A DNA stretch of 64,000 bases. It comes from Aureispira sp. CCB-QB1 (GTDB lineage Bacteria; Bacteroidota; Bacteroidia; Chitinophagales; Saprospiraceae). How positions within the stretch are numbered: position 1 is the stretch's first letter; each line of letters begins with the position of its first letter. The notes beneath the pieces were generated by a model, which made no database searches, was not told the DNA's origin, and worked only from the letters and a program-made list of their open reading frames with translations. The position numbers and the translations under genes were made by a program. Shown here piece after piece: positions 34,588 through 42,813 of the stretch. The stretch lies in contig NZ_JHBV01000043.1 of the NCBI RefSeq assembly GCF_000724545.1, positions 1-64,000 on the forward strand, given 5' to 3'.

Positions 34588-34968
34588 GTGGGATTTGATA
34601 ATAAAGATAGCCGTTTTGAAAGTGTGTATTCTCAGAAGGTAAAAGCAGGAAAGAGAAGAACGTATTTCTTTGATGTGCGCAAAACTAAAGGTGCAGATTA
34701 CTATGTGACTATTACAGAAAGCACTCGTCGATTCGAAGATGATTCTTATTCTAGACACAAAATTTTCTTGTACAAAGAGGATTTCAACCGCTTTGTAGAA
34801 AGCTTAGTAGATGTAGTAGATCATATCAAAAATGATTTGTTGCCAGATTATGATTATGATGAGTTTACACGCCGTCATGAAGAAAGAGAAAAAGAATATG
34901 AGGAGAACAATTACAACCATGCAGACAATGACTCTACAAATGATGATGGAGATGTGGGAGAGTGGTAA
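34588..34968 (+). CDS. PUR-alpha-like DNA/RNA-binding protein (DUF3276)
   Basis: A 126-residue protein with the Bacteroidota DUF3276/PUR domain: ESVYSQKVKAGKRRTYFFDVRKTKGADYYVTITES then HKIFLYKEDFNRFVESL, corresponding to the strand and helix parts of a PUR repeat that binds single-stranded nucleic acid. The tail is acidic and disordered (DNDSTNDDGDVGEW). The start must be GTG 34588: an in-frame stop lies two codons upstream and no ATG is available. Terminated by a strong hairpin. Confidence 0.9.
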   Translation: MGFDNKDSRFESVYSQKVKAGKRRTYFFDVRKTKGADYYVTITESTRRFEDDSYSRHKIFLYKEDFNRFVESLVDVVDHIKNDLLPDYDYDEFTRRHEEREKEYEENNYNHADNDSTNDDGDVGEW

Positions 34969-34989
34969 GCTATTGTAGGTTTCTAAAAT

Positions 34990-35038
34990 AAAGAAAAGCG
35001 AGATTTTGACTTGAAAGTTGATTTCTCGCTTCTTTTTT
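34990..35038 (+). terminator. intrinsic terminator of the PUR gene
   Basis: A 12-bp stem with one mismatch, AGAAAAGCGAGA / TCTCGCTTCTTT (34992-35003, 35023-35034), running into a T-tract. Confidence 0.8.
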
Positions 35039-35114
35039 CCTAGCAATTATAATTGGCTAAATGATTGGTTCGTGAGCTTATAACATATTTACGATTGATA
35101 ATTATTATTTCAGA

Positions 35115-37448
35115 ATGTTACGATATACAATATGCCTGTTTCTGTTTTTACTAGTTGGTGCTGTTTGGGGACAAACTCATACTGTAAGTGGTGTCCTTAA
35201 AGATGCTTCTAGTGGAGAAACTTTGATTGGGGCTAATGTTTATGTAGGCGATGGGACAACAGGAACCATTACGAATGAGTACGGTTTTTATTCGCTGACA
35301 TTGGCGCAAGACACCATACGACTTACTTATTCTTATATTGGTTTAACGCCAGTTACCCATCAATTTTATTTGTCCCAAGATACGATCCTTAGCTTTGAAC
35401 TAAGCGAAGGAGTGGAGATAAAAGAGGTAACCGTTCAGGCAAATTCCAACAAAGAAAAAGTGAATTCTACGCAAATGGGATTGGATGAAGTCTCTGTCAA
35501 AGAGGCAAAGGAAATTGCTGCTGCATTTGGAGAAGTTGATGTCATTAAAGTATTGCAGTTGAAGCCAGGAGTACAATCTGGTTCGGAAGGATCGTCTGGT
35601 TTATTTGTTCGAGGTGGTGGCGCAGATCAAAATCACTTTATTTTGGATGAGGCTCCAATTTACAATCCAAGTCATTTGTTTGGTTTCTTTAGTACGTTTA
35701 ATGCAGATGCGATTAAGAATGTCAAATTATTTAAGGCGGGCTTCCCTTCAGAATATGGAGGAAAACTATCGTCTGTAATTGATATTCGTATGCGAGAAGG
35801 CAACCGAAAAGATTTTCACGTAACAGGAGGATTGGGACTTATTTCTTCTCGTTTGACAATAGAAGGACCACTTGTCAAAAACAAAGGTTCATTTATTGTT
35901 TCAGGGCGCCGAACGTACGTAGATATTTTTACGTCTATTCTTAACGAAGCGAACAAAGATAATGAGGATTGGGTGCAAATCCCCAACTATAGTTTTTATG
36001 ATATTAATCTTAAAGCCAACTACGATTTGGGTGAAAAAGATCGTTTGTTTTTAAGTGGTTATTTTGGTCGAGATGTTTTTTTGTATGCTGCTGATGGGAT
36101 CAATTTTAATTTTGAATGGGGGAATGCCGCAGGAACTTTGCGTTGGAACCATACGATTTCCTCCAAGCTATTTGTCAATACGAGTTTTACATTTTCGGAT
36201 TATTTGTATACTATTAAGAATAAGTTTGACGAATTTGATGTTAGCTTAGGATCTGGAATTCGGGATATGAATTTGAAAACAGATTTTAGTTGGTTTCCAT
36301 CGACAAAACATTTGATCAAATTTGGTTTGAATGCTATTTATCATCAATTTTCGGTAGGGAGGTTTAGTGCAGGCAATGGAAATAATTTGAACTTTGAGGC
36401 GGGAAGTAATTTTCAATCAGGAGAATTTGGTGCCTATTTTTCGGATGATTGGACAATTTCAAGTCGGGTTAAATTATTAACAGGTTTGCGTTGGAGTGCT
36501 TTTTATAATTCAGGGCAATTTTACTGGGCAGCAGAACCTCGATTAGCACTCAAATACAGTGTTCACCCTACCGTATCTTTAAAGGCAAGTTATGCTAGAA
36601 TGACACAGTATATTCATTTGGTCTCGACTTCGGGAGCATCCTTGCCAACTGATGTTTGGTATCCTTCTAATAAAAACGTACAACCACAATCATCAGATTT
36701 AGTATCTGCGGGTTTTTCTTGGGCGATAGGAAAGAACTTTTTTCTAAGCGGAGAAGGATATTATAAATGGATGCAGCGTCAAATTGATTTTAGAGACGGG
36801 GCGCAATTGTTTATCAATGATGAATTGGATAAGGAGTTTGTATTTGGAAAAGGCTATAGTTATGGAGGTGAAATTTATTTGGAGAAGAAAAATGGTATGA
36901 TACGTGGTTGGATTGGCTATTCGTTGTCTTGGACGTGGCGAGAATTTGCCGAAATCAACAATGGAAAACCGTTTCACCCCAAACATGATAGACGACATGA
37001 TATTTCGGTTGTTGTTATTTGGGATATTCCTTGGACAGGTCCCAAATTCCCATTAACAGTAAGTGCTACGTGGGTTTATGGAACAGGAAATGCAACTACC
37101 TTGCCTGCTGGGCGTTATTTGTCATCTGGAATTGTAGGTTCTAATCCCTATTCCTTTGTGCCTATTTATACAGAAAGAGGATCGTTTAGAATGCCCGCTT
37201 ATCATCGAATGGATTTTGGGATTGTTTGGAAATTATTTCCATTGAGCAAAAAGCGTTTTAAGAGCGACTTGACATTTAGTGTGTACAATGTATACAATCG
37301 AAGAAATGCGTTTTTTATGTACATTGATGCGGTTTATCCCAATGGTAGAGGGCAGAGCAATCAAACAACGTTACCAGATCGCTTTGAAGCTAAAACCGTT
37401 TCTTTGTTCCCTATTATTCCTACCGTAACTTGGAATTTTACATGGTAA
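35115..37448 (+). CDS. TonB-dependent receptor with carboxypeptidase-like N-terminal domain
   Basis: A 777-residue outer-membrane importer. After the signal peptide (to about residue 20, VWGQ) comes a carboxypeptidase-regulatory-like domain (TVSGVLKDASSGETLIGANVYVG, ~22-105). The TonB plug follows (~115-225: VDVIKVLQLKPGVQSG, GLFVRGGGADQN and FNADAIKNVKLFKAGFPSEYGG), then a long beta-barrel ending in WNFTW with a C-terminal aromatic. It should import a large nutrient using TonB energy. The DUF4249 lipoprotein at 38626 is the usual partner of such receptors but is separated here by ~1.2 kb holding two small genes and two repeats. Confidence 0.93.
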   Translation: MLRYTICLFLFLLVGAVWGQTHTVSGVLKDASSGETLIGANVYVGDGTTGTITNEYGFYSLTLAQDTIRLTYSYIGLTPVTHQFYLSQDTILSFELSEGVEIKEVTVQANSNKEKVNSTQMGLDEVSVKEAKEIAAAFGEVDVIKVLQLKPGVQSGSEGSSGLFVRGGGADQNHFILDEAPIYNPSHLFGFFSTFNADAIKNVKLFKAGFPSEYGGKLSSVIDIRMREGNRKDFHVTGGLGLISSRLTIEGPLVKNKGSFIVSGRRTYVDIFTSILNEANKDNEDWVQIPNYSFYDINLKANYDLGEKDRLFLSGYFGRDVFLYAADGINFNFEWGNAAGTLRWNHTISSKLFVNTSFTFSDYLYTIKNKFDEFDVSLGSGIRDMNLKTDFSWFPSTKHLIKFGLNAIYHQFSVGRFSAGNGNNLNFEAGSNFQSGEFGAYFSDDWTISSRVKLLTGLRWSAFYNSGQFYWAAEPRLALKYSVHPTVSLKASYARMTQYIHLVSTSGASLPTDVWYPSNKNVQPQSSDLVSAGFSWAIGKNFFLSGEGYYKWMQRQIDFRDGAQLFINDELDKEFVFGKGYSYGGEIYLEKKNGMIRGWIGYSLSWTWREFAEINNGKPFHPKHDRRHDISVVVIWDIPWTGPKFPLTVSATWVYGTGNATTLPAGRYLSSGIVGSNPYSFVPIYTERGSFRMPAYHRMDFGIVWKLFPLSKKRFKSDLTFSVYNVYNRRNAFFMYIDAVYPNGRGQSNQTTLPDRFEAKTVSLFPIIPTVTWNFTW

Positions 37449-37683
37449 GCAATCAGAAGGTTTTAAAGTTATTGTGTTTTTTATTCTGATGTTTGGTGGT
37501 TGAGTTTGTTTTTTATTTGTTTTATTTGATTTTTAGTTCTTGCTTATTTGTTTGTTTGGTTTTTGTTTGAAATAAAAGTTTGGCAAAAATGTGCCTTTTT
37601 TGGCAAAAAACAGTCACTTTATAGCGTGAAAATAGTAGATATTTGTCGTGTGAAACTTTATCTAACAACAAATGATGCTAAGT

Positions 37684-38091
37684 ATGAAATATTTACTAAA
37701 CATATTGGGAGGGCTTTTTATTTTAAGCCATATTGCAGCAGGTCAAGGCGGCACAATCAATAATTTAAAGGAAGAGGCAACTCAAACGGCGGGAGTTGAT
37801 CGACTGATAAAAACAACAGGAGTTCAAGAAAAAAGCGCAGCGCAGGAGCGTATGGCTTATGTAAAAGCTAAGAATATAGAAAAAAAAGAAGCCATAAAAG
37901 CTTCTATACGAAATGGAGAAATGGTTGTTGTCAAAGCAAAAGATAAAATAGCATTGGCAAAAGTTAATTTATCTAAGAAAAAGAAAGAAAAGAAAATTTC
38001 TGAACGAGAATATGTCATACGAATGGCTAGGATTGATATGATAGAATCAAAAGCAAAAGCTTTGGAAAATATGTTGATAAGAAACCAATAG
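37684..38091 (+). CDS. small exported basic coiled-coil protein
   Basis: A 135-residue hypothetical protein. I choose ATG 37684, because MKYLLNILGGLFILSHIAAG is a signal peptide; ATGs at 37672 and 37675 add only a short lead. The mature chain is Lys/Glu-rich and helical (KAKNIEKKEAIKASIRNG, then LSKKKKEKKISEREYVIRMARIDMIE), predicted coiled coil. No family recognised. It interrupts the expected TonB receptor-DUF4249 neighbourhood. Confidence 0.6.
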   Translation: MKYLLNILGGLFILSHIAAGQGGTINNLKEEATQTAGVDRLIKTTGVQEKSAAQERMAYVKAKNIEKKEAIKASIRNGEMVVVKAKDKIALAKVNLSKKKKEKKISEREYVIRMARIDMIESKAKALENMLIRNQ

Positions 38092-38097
38092 ACATGA

Positions 38098-38185
38098 ACA
38101 CGAATAGAGTTGTATAGTTGAAAAAGCAGGATGTTTTTGTAGGCATACCATTTCATTCGTGATAATGTTTAATACTAAAGGTTGG
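38098..38185. repeat. ATTCGTGATAATGT-family repeat, copy 2
   Basis: Shares with 216-229 the exact words ATTCGTGATAATGT and then a TAAT-containing stretch. A CACGAAT (38099-38105) pairs with ATTCGTG (38155-38161) as a short inverted repeat. It sits between two small genes and starts just after the coiled-coil gene. Confidence 0.5.
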
Positions 38186-38204
38186 TATAAATTGCACAAA
38201 AAAT

Positions 38205-38408
38205 ATGAAAAAAGCTATCTTGTTAGGATGTTTTTCTACCTTTTCTATCATAAGCTGTACGAGTGCCAATGAGTCTCCAGACGCACTATCAGATGATGTA
38301 AAAAGAAAAATCATTGCTTTAGAAACGGAGACAGAGATTATAGAAGCCAAAAGAGAAGAAATTCAAGCTTCTATTGAAGAGTTAGAAAAACTGTTAGAGG
38401 AGTTATAG
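38205..38408 (+). CDS. small coiled-coil lipoprotein
   Basis: A 67-residue protein: signal peptide with lipobox (FSIISC, Cys18) and a mature part that is one acidic heptad-rich helix (IIALETETEIIEAKREEIQASIEELEKLLEEL), a predicted coiled coil. Size and layout recall small envelope lipoproteins of the Lpp type, but I cannot tie it to a family. Confidence 0.6.
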   Translation: MKKAILLGCFSTFSIISCTSANESPDALSDDVKRKIIALETETEIIEAKREEIQASIEELEKLLEEL

Positions 38409-38427
38409 TTGCGAGATAAATAGCAAG

Positions 38428-38590
38428 TAAGTAAGTGGACAGAAAAAAGTATAGTTAAAAATGTAATTGTTTTTAGTGCTGTTCAAAGAAAAGAATTGAA
38501 GTTTTAGCGGGCTAAAACGAGATTTTTTGATGAAGAACAGTGCAAAAAGAATTCTATTTTGCCTATAAATTTTTATGAACGATTACTTAT
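38428..38590. repeat. ~165-bp element with terminal inverted repeats, copy 1
   Basis: Left end TAAGTAAGTGG-ACAGAAAAAA and right end ATGAACGATTACTTAT form terminal inverted repeats. Inside are the palindrome TTTTAGCGGGCTAAAA (38502-38517) and an outer stem GTGCTGTTC / GAACAGTGC (38476-38484, 38535-38543). A second full copy is at 54949-55113 (about 75% identical by eye). No ORF, no transposase. It lies between a small lipoprotein gene and the DUF4249 gene. Confidence 0.75.
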
Positions 38591-38625
38591 AACCAATTAA
38601 ATTTTATTACAACAATTATTAAAGA

Positions 38626-39525
38626 ATGCGTTATTTAGTCTGTTTGTCGCTTTTTCTTGTATTGATTGCTTGCGAAGATATGGAGACAGTTGTGGAAGTA
38701 GAATTGCCACCAATAGAAAAGAAATTGGTCATTGAGTGTTATTTGGAAGCTGGACAACCTTATCGATTGTTATTGACAGAAACCAAGGACTATTTTGATG
38801 ATTTGAAAGCCTGTCCATTTGTTCGAAAAGCAATTGTTGTTATAACACATGGAGGAATAAAAGACACGCTAAATGAGGCTTTCTTTTTTAATGACAATTG
38901 TGACGTAGACGATATTATTCCTTATGGCTTTTTGCCTTATTTAAGTCCAGATTCAACTCGATTTTTTAATTATGGTTCTACTTCATTGTGTCCATTGGAT
39001 TACACCCAACCATTTATCGTAGAAGTATGGGATACTATTAGCAATCGTTATGCTACGGCAACCACCCAATTTTTGCCTCCATCACCTATTTTAGATTTTA
39101 AGACAGAGTTTAATAACTCAGGAAAAGCATATGCTTTATTAACAACAGAAGACGACCCTAATACAGAAAATTATTATCGTTTGGTATTGCATGAAACTTC
39201 GTTAACCAAAAAGGGGGAAGGGCTTTTGCCTATTCCTGTAGGTCGAAAACCAAGGTTTGATCGAGTATTAGATGATGGTGGTATTTTTAATGGCAATGTT
39301 GTAACTACAGCCTCCAATTATCGTTTTGAATCGGGAGATACATTAATTGGAACTATTTATCATTTAGAGAAGCATTACCACGATTACTTAGAGTCGGTTC
39401 GAGATGCTCAAGGAGCCAATAATAGTCCTTTTGGTCAGCCTGCGGCTATACAGTCTAATATCACAGGAGGAACAGGAATATTCACCTTCTTGTCTTATGA
39501 TCGTGATACCATTTATGTTCCTTGA
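38626..39525 (+). CDS. DUF4249 family outer-membrane lipoprotein
   Basis: A 299-residue lipoprotein: signal peptide with lipobox LIAC (Cys16), mature start CEDMETVVEVELPPIEKKLVIECYLEAGQPYRLLLTET, which is the recognisable beginning of the Bacteroidota DUF4249 family. These proteins are usually encoded beside a TonB-dependent receptor and probably cap it or bind its substrate, as SusD does for SusC. The receptor upstream at 35115-37448 is the candidate partner. Confidence 0.87.
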   Translation: MRYLVCLSLFLVLIACEDMETVVEVELPPIEKKLVIECYLEAGQPYRLLLTETKDYFDDLKACPFVRKAIVVITHGGIKDTLNEAFFFNDNCDVDDIIPYGFLPYLSPDSTRFFNYGSTSLCPLDYTQPFIVEVWDTISNRYATATTQFLPPSPILDFKTEFNNSGKAYALLTTEDDPNTENYYRLVLHETSLTKKGEGLLPIPVGRKPRFDRVLDDGGIFNGNVVTTASNYRFESGDTLIGTIYHLEKHYHDYLESVRDAQGANNSPFGQPAAIQSNITGGTGIFTFLSYDRDTIYVP

Positions 39526-39789
39526 TAGATTAGAGGAAGAAAGGAAACGACAGTATATTTTATGTGTATTCTACTTTTTTTGTAAAAAGCCGTTGTTATA
39601 AGGGGTATAAAGCGAATCTTCTTTTGAAAATTTCTTTTAAAAATGTATTTTTAATTAAAACAGATTACTTAGTTCGTTAGAGTGGTTTATAATATTTGGG
39701 AGTGCTTGTTCGTTACTATTCAAAAAACATCCAAAAGGAAGACCACTCCAAGCTAAAATACCTTTCAGATATCGTATTAAATTGTTACT

Positions 39790-40905
39790 ATGAAAAGAAT
39801 ATTGTTGATTGTTGCAGTTGTGTGTGCCCCATTTTTAACTAAAGCTCAATTTAATTGGGGACATAACTACTTTGAAGTTGGTCTAGGTGGTGGTGTTATG
39901 AACTATTCTGGCGAATTGACCAATTCAATTTTTGATTTTAAGCACATGCATTTTGGTGGTGCGTTGTTTGGTCGATATAATGTTGGTCCATTTTTTAGCG
40001 TACGTTTGCAGTTGGCATTGGGATCTATTTCTGGAAGTGATGCCGATTCGCCTGATTTTAGAAATAGAATTCGAAATTTAAGTTTTAACTCACATCTTTT
40101 TGAAGGTTCTTTGATTGCGGAAGCAAACCTAATGGGATTTCAGCCTAGAGGACATGAGAAAATGTTTTCACCTTATGTTTTTGTAGGAATAGGTGTGTTT
40201 AACTTTAATCCTTATACGACACATTTTGATCCAAACTTAGACGGTCAGCGGGTATTTTTGCAAGAAATAAACACAGAAGGACAGGGAAGTTCTACATTTT
40301 CCAATAGATCGCCTTATGCTAGAACGCAAATATCTATTCCAATGGGACTAGGGATTAAATATGCTGTTAATAGTAATATTAGCATCGGCTTTGAAGTAGG
40401 ATTCCGTCCAACGTTTACAGATTATTTGGATGATGTTGGTCAAACATATCCTGTAAATGCTTTAACAGGAGAGCCGTTTTATGATCAAACGCCTTATTTG
40501 GCAGGACAATATGGAGATAAGTCGACACAAGAGTTATTTGCGGATAAGAGTTATTCTTTTATTTTAGATGAATTGCAAGCAAGAGCTTTGGCAGGTGATC
40601 CGAATTTAAATGCAGAGTTAGCAACGCATATTCAAGGAATGACTCTAAGCGAGTTTTTGAATTACATTACGCCTTATATAGATAATCCTAATACTGCAAT
40701 TGCTGGTTCAAAAGAGGAGGCAGCAGTGACAGAATACAATGGGTATATTAATGCTAGAGGAGGAAACTTAGTAAGAGGGGATAAATTGAACGATTGGTAT
40801 GTATTTACTATGGTGACTGTTTCTTACAACTTTATTGAAAACGGTTTGGTAGGTGCCCGCAAACGTCGCAAGAGAAGAGCCGGATGTAAAAGCTCTCAGT
40901 TTTAA
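39790..40905 (+). CDS. DUF6089-type outer-membrane barrel protein
   Basis: A 371-residue exported protein (signal peptide ends TKAQ) with an outer-membrane barrel sequence: FEVGLGGGVMNYSGEL, LSFNSHLFEGSLIAE and MGLGIKYAVNSNISIGFEVGFRPTFTDYLDDV. These phrases identify the Bacteroidota DUF6089 family of unknown function. A long inserted loop (~residues 230-320) separates the last strands. The next gene is a shorter paralogue, and a third unrelated barrel follows. Confidence 0.85.
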   Translation: MKRILLIVAVVCAPFLTKAQFNWGHNYFEVGLGGGVMNYSGELTNSIFDFKHMHFGGALFGRYNVGPFFSVRLQLALGSISGSDADSPDFRNRIRNLSFNSHLFEGSLIAEANLMGFQPRGHEKMFSPYVFVGIGVFNFNPYTTHFDPNLDGQRVFLQEINTEGQGSSTFSNRSPYARTQISIPMGLGIKYAVNSNISIGFEVGFRPTFTDYLDDVGQTYPVNALTGEPFYDQTPYLAGQYGDKSTQELFADKSYSFILDELQARALAGDPNLNAELATHIQGMTLSEFLNYITPYIDNPNTAIAGSKEEAAVTEYNGYINARGGNLVRGDKLNDWYVFTMVTVSYNFIENGLVGARKRRKRRAGCKSSQF

Positions 40906-40929
40906 TCTGTTTAGCAATACAATATATTG

Positions 40930-41013
40930 ATTTATGGATTATCAAAAGACACTGCTATACAGTATTTATAGTCTGCTTTTGTAGCATACTATTTTGATTT
41001 GATAATCCATAAA
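40930..41013. repeat. inverted repeat filling the gap between DUF6089 paralogues
   Basis: ATTTATGGATTATCAA near 40930-40946 pairs with TTGATAATCCATAAAT near 40997-41012 across a ~50-nt middle. The GATTATC core resembles the inner arms of the nested repeats. It may be a stem-loop between the two genes or another decayed repeat copy. Confidence 0.55.
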
Positions 41014-41020
41014 TTTTCTT

Positions 41021-41872
41021 ATGTATAAGCTAATTATTCTCCTCCTCACAAGCTGTTTTTGTTGCCTGTCTACTACAAAAGCTCAATTTGTGGAGTTAGG
41101 AGGCTTTGGAGGAGCCTTAAGTTTTAATGGAGATGTTAACGAAGGAGATATTTTGTCTAATACCAATGCTGCCTTTGGAGGCTTTTTTCGTTACAATCCT
41201 CATCCTCACTTAGCCGTTACTTTAAGTTTTATAAAAGGAACCTTAGAAGCCAAGGACCGTTCCTCAAAACACAACAATATTCGCGAGCGAAATCTCAGCT
41301 TTAAGTCGGATTTGATGGAATTTTCCTTAATTCCTGAGTTTAATATACTACCATTTTATCCTAAAAAATCTAAGCAAATACTGGCACCTTATATTGGTGT
41401 TGGAATAGGTGTTATTGTCTTCAATCCAACCACAAAGTACGAAGGCGAGTGGGTTGCGCTACAAGCGATTGGAACAGAAGGTCAAGGCTTAGAGGGCTAT
41501 CCTTCTAAATATAGCTTGGTAGAGTTCGCTGTTCCTGTATTATTAGGTTTAAAGTATTCTATTGGTGGTCGATTAAACATCGCTTTGGAAATCGGATATC
41601 GATTTACAACAACAGATTACTTAGATGATGTGAGCACGATCTATTTGCCTAAAAAAACATTAATGAATAGTAGCCAGTTAGCAGTAGCATTATCAAACAG
41701 AACGGAAGAATACACAGGAGTAGTTGCCGATCATTTGACAGGAACACGCCGAGGGAATTCTAACAATAAAGATAGTTATCTTACTTTTGGAATTCGGATA
41801 TCCTTTGGATTGTATGGTAAAAAAGCGTACAAACGGAAAAAGATGCAGTATAAAATTAATAAATGGTTTTAG
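41021..41872 (+). CDS. DUF6089-type outer-membrane barrel protein, paralogue
   Basis: A 283-residue exported barrel with the same signatures as its upstream neighbour (FVELGGFGGALSFNGDV, RNLSFKSDLMEFSLIPE, LLGLKYSIGGRLNIALEIGYRFTTTDYLDDV) but without the long inserted loop. Signal peptide ends near TTKAQ. A tandem duplication with 115 bp between, filled by an inverted repeat. The C-terminus is basic (KRKKMQYKINKWF). Confidence 0.83.
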   Translation: MYKLIILLLTSCFCCLSTTKAQFVELGGFGGALSFNGDVNEGDILSNTNAAFGGFFRYNPHPHLAVTLSFIKGTLEAKDRSSKHNNIRERNLSFKSDLMEFSLIPEFNILPFYPKKSKQILAPYIGVGIGVIVFNPTTKYEGEWVALQAIGTEGQGLEGYPSKYSLVEFAVPVLLGLKYSIGGRLNIALEIGYRFTTTDYLDDVSTIYLPKKTLMNSSQLAVALSNRTEEYTGVVADHLTGTRRGNSNNKDSYLTFGIRISFGLYGKKAYKRKKMQYKINKWF

Positions 41873-42019
41873 GTATAGTTGTGAAATTAGTTGCAAAATG
41901 TTGTTTTACAATTTTTTATAATTAATGAAGTTCTTGTTTTTTTATAACAAAAAAAACAAACAATATTTCTAAAAGGTTGTTTCCCTAGTATCAATCAATA
42001 CTCTATAAAACAATTTTTT

Positions 42020-42631
42020 ATGAAACAGTTTTTCCTAATTCTTGCGCTTTTAATTAGTGCCAACACCTTTGTGTCAGCTCAAAGTCACTCAACACTCAAT
42101 AGTGAAGCTAGGTTTCTCATCCGTCCAATGCTATTCATTGATTATAATATGTACCATTGGTATCAAGAACCTCTCAAAACAGTAGATGGGACTCCTAAAA
42201 ATATGGGACAAGCATTTAATGTATTGCCTGGTTTGGGTGCGGGAGTTATTTTGGGTAAAAAAACAGCCTTTTTATTCTCATTAGAAGCTTCTGTCAAGTA
42301 CTTTCCATTCAGCCTAGACTTAGCAGGTTATGAAGGGATCGGGGCGGTTTCCTTTCCAGTTCTAGCAAATTTCAGAATTCCTCTAAATGGTTTCTTTTTT
42401 ATGCAAGTAGGAGGAGGGATTCAGTGGAATAAGATAAATATACACGATCGGTCGGCTGCCCATAAAAGATATCCCAATCCTTTTTTTATGACGTATGTCG
42501 GAGAAATAGCAGTAGGAGCAGAAGAAAGCGTTTATATTTTATATTTTGCACGGTTTGGATACAATTCAGATCAATCTACTACATTGGATTTAGGACTAAG
42601 AGTCGGTATACATGGAAGTCTTTGGGACTGA
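42020..42631 (+). CDS. putative outer-membrane beta-barrel protein
   Basis: A 203-residue exported protein: signal peptide ending FVSAQ, then alternating aromatic and glycine-rich strands (GLGAGVILGKKTAFLFSLEASVKYFPFSLD, GFFFMQVGGGIQW). It fits a small outer-membrane barrel. No family name can be given. It follows the two DUF6089 genes and may belong to the same cell-envelope group. Confidence 0.65.
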   Translation: MKQFFLILALLISANTFVSAQSHSTLNSEARFLIRPMLFIDYNMYHWYQEPLKTVDGTPKNMGQAFNVLPGLGAGVILGKKTAFLFSLEASVKYFPFSLDLAGYEGIGAVSFPVLANFRIPLNGFFFMQVGGGIQWNKINIHDRSAAHKRYPNPFFMTYVGEIAVGAEESVYILYFARFGYNSDQSTTLDLGLRVGIHGSLWD

Positions 42632-42666
42632 TACTAGTTTAGTTTTGAGAAAACTAAACTAGTATC
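42630..42666. repeat. perfect 17-bp hairpin with a partial second copy
   Basis: GATACTAGTTTAGTTTT (42630-42646), loop GAG and its exact complement (42650-42666) overlap the stop of the preceding gene. A shorter version at 42723-42745 has the same core. Both are followed by GCCGA(A)GCGAGG (42668 and 42746), so it is a small duplicated unit. No T-tract follows, so plain termination is unlikely. Confidence 0.65.
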
Positions 42667-42813
42667 AGCCGAGCGAGGCGAGGGTAGGGTGAATTAATGC
42701 TGGAAAGGAGTTTGTATCAATTTTAGTTTTGAGAAAACTAAACTAGCCGAAGCGAGGAGAGAAGAAGATAAACCAAATAAGAAGCGTAGAATTCATTTTT
42801 GAGAGGAAAATAC

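Noticed and set aside
34804-35046. Minus-strand hydrophobic ORF over the PUR gene and its terminator
   Set aside because: Hydrophobicity comes from reading the acidic PUR tail backwards; it includes the terminator hairpin.
37548-37763. A plus-strand ORF upstream of the coiled-coil gene
   Set aside because: Phe/Lys-rich translation of a T-rich leader and overlaps the better ORF at 37684.
39404-39601. An ORF overlapping the end of the DUF4249 gene
   Set aside because: Out of frame with a clearly coding region, and its tail runs into AT-rich non-coding sequence.
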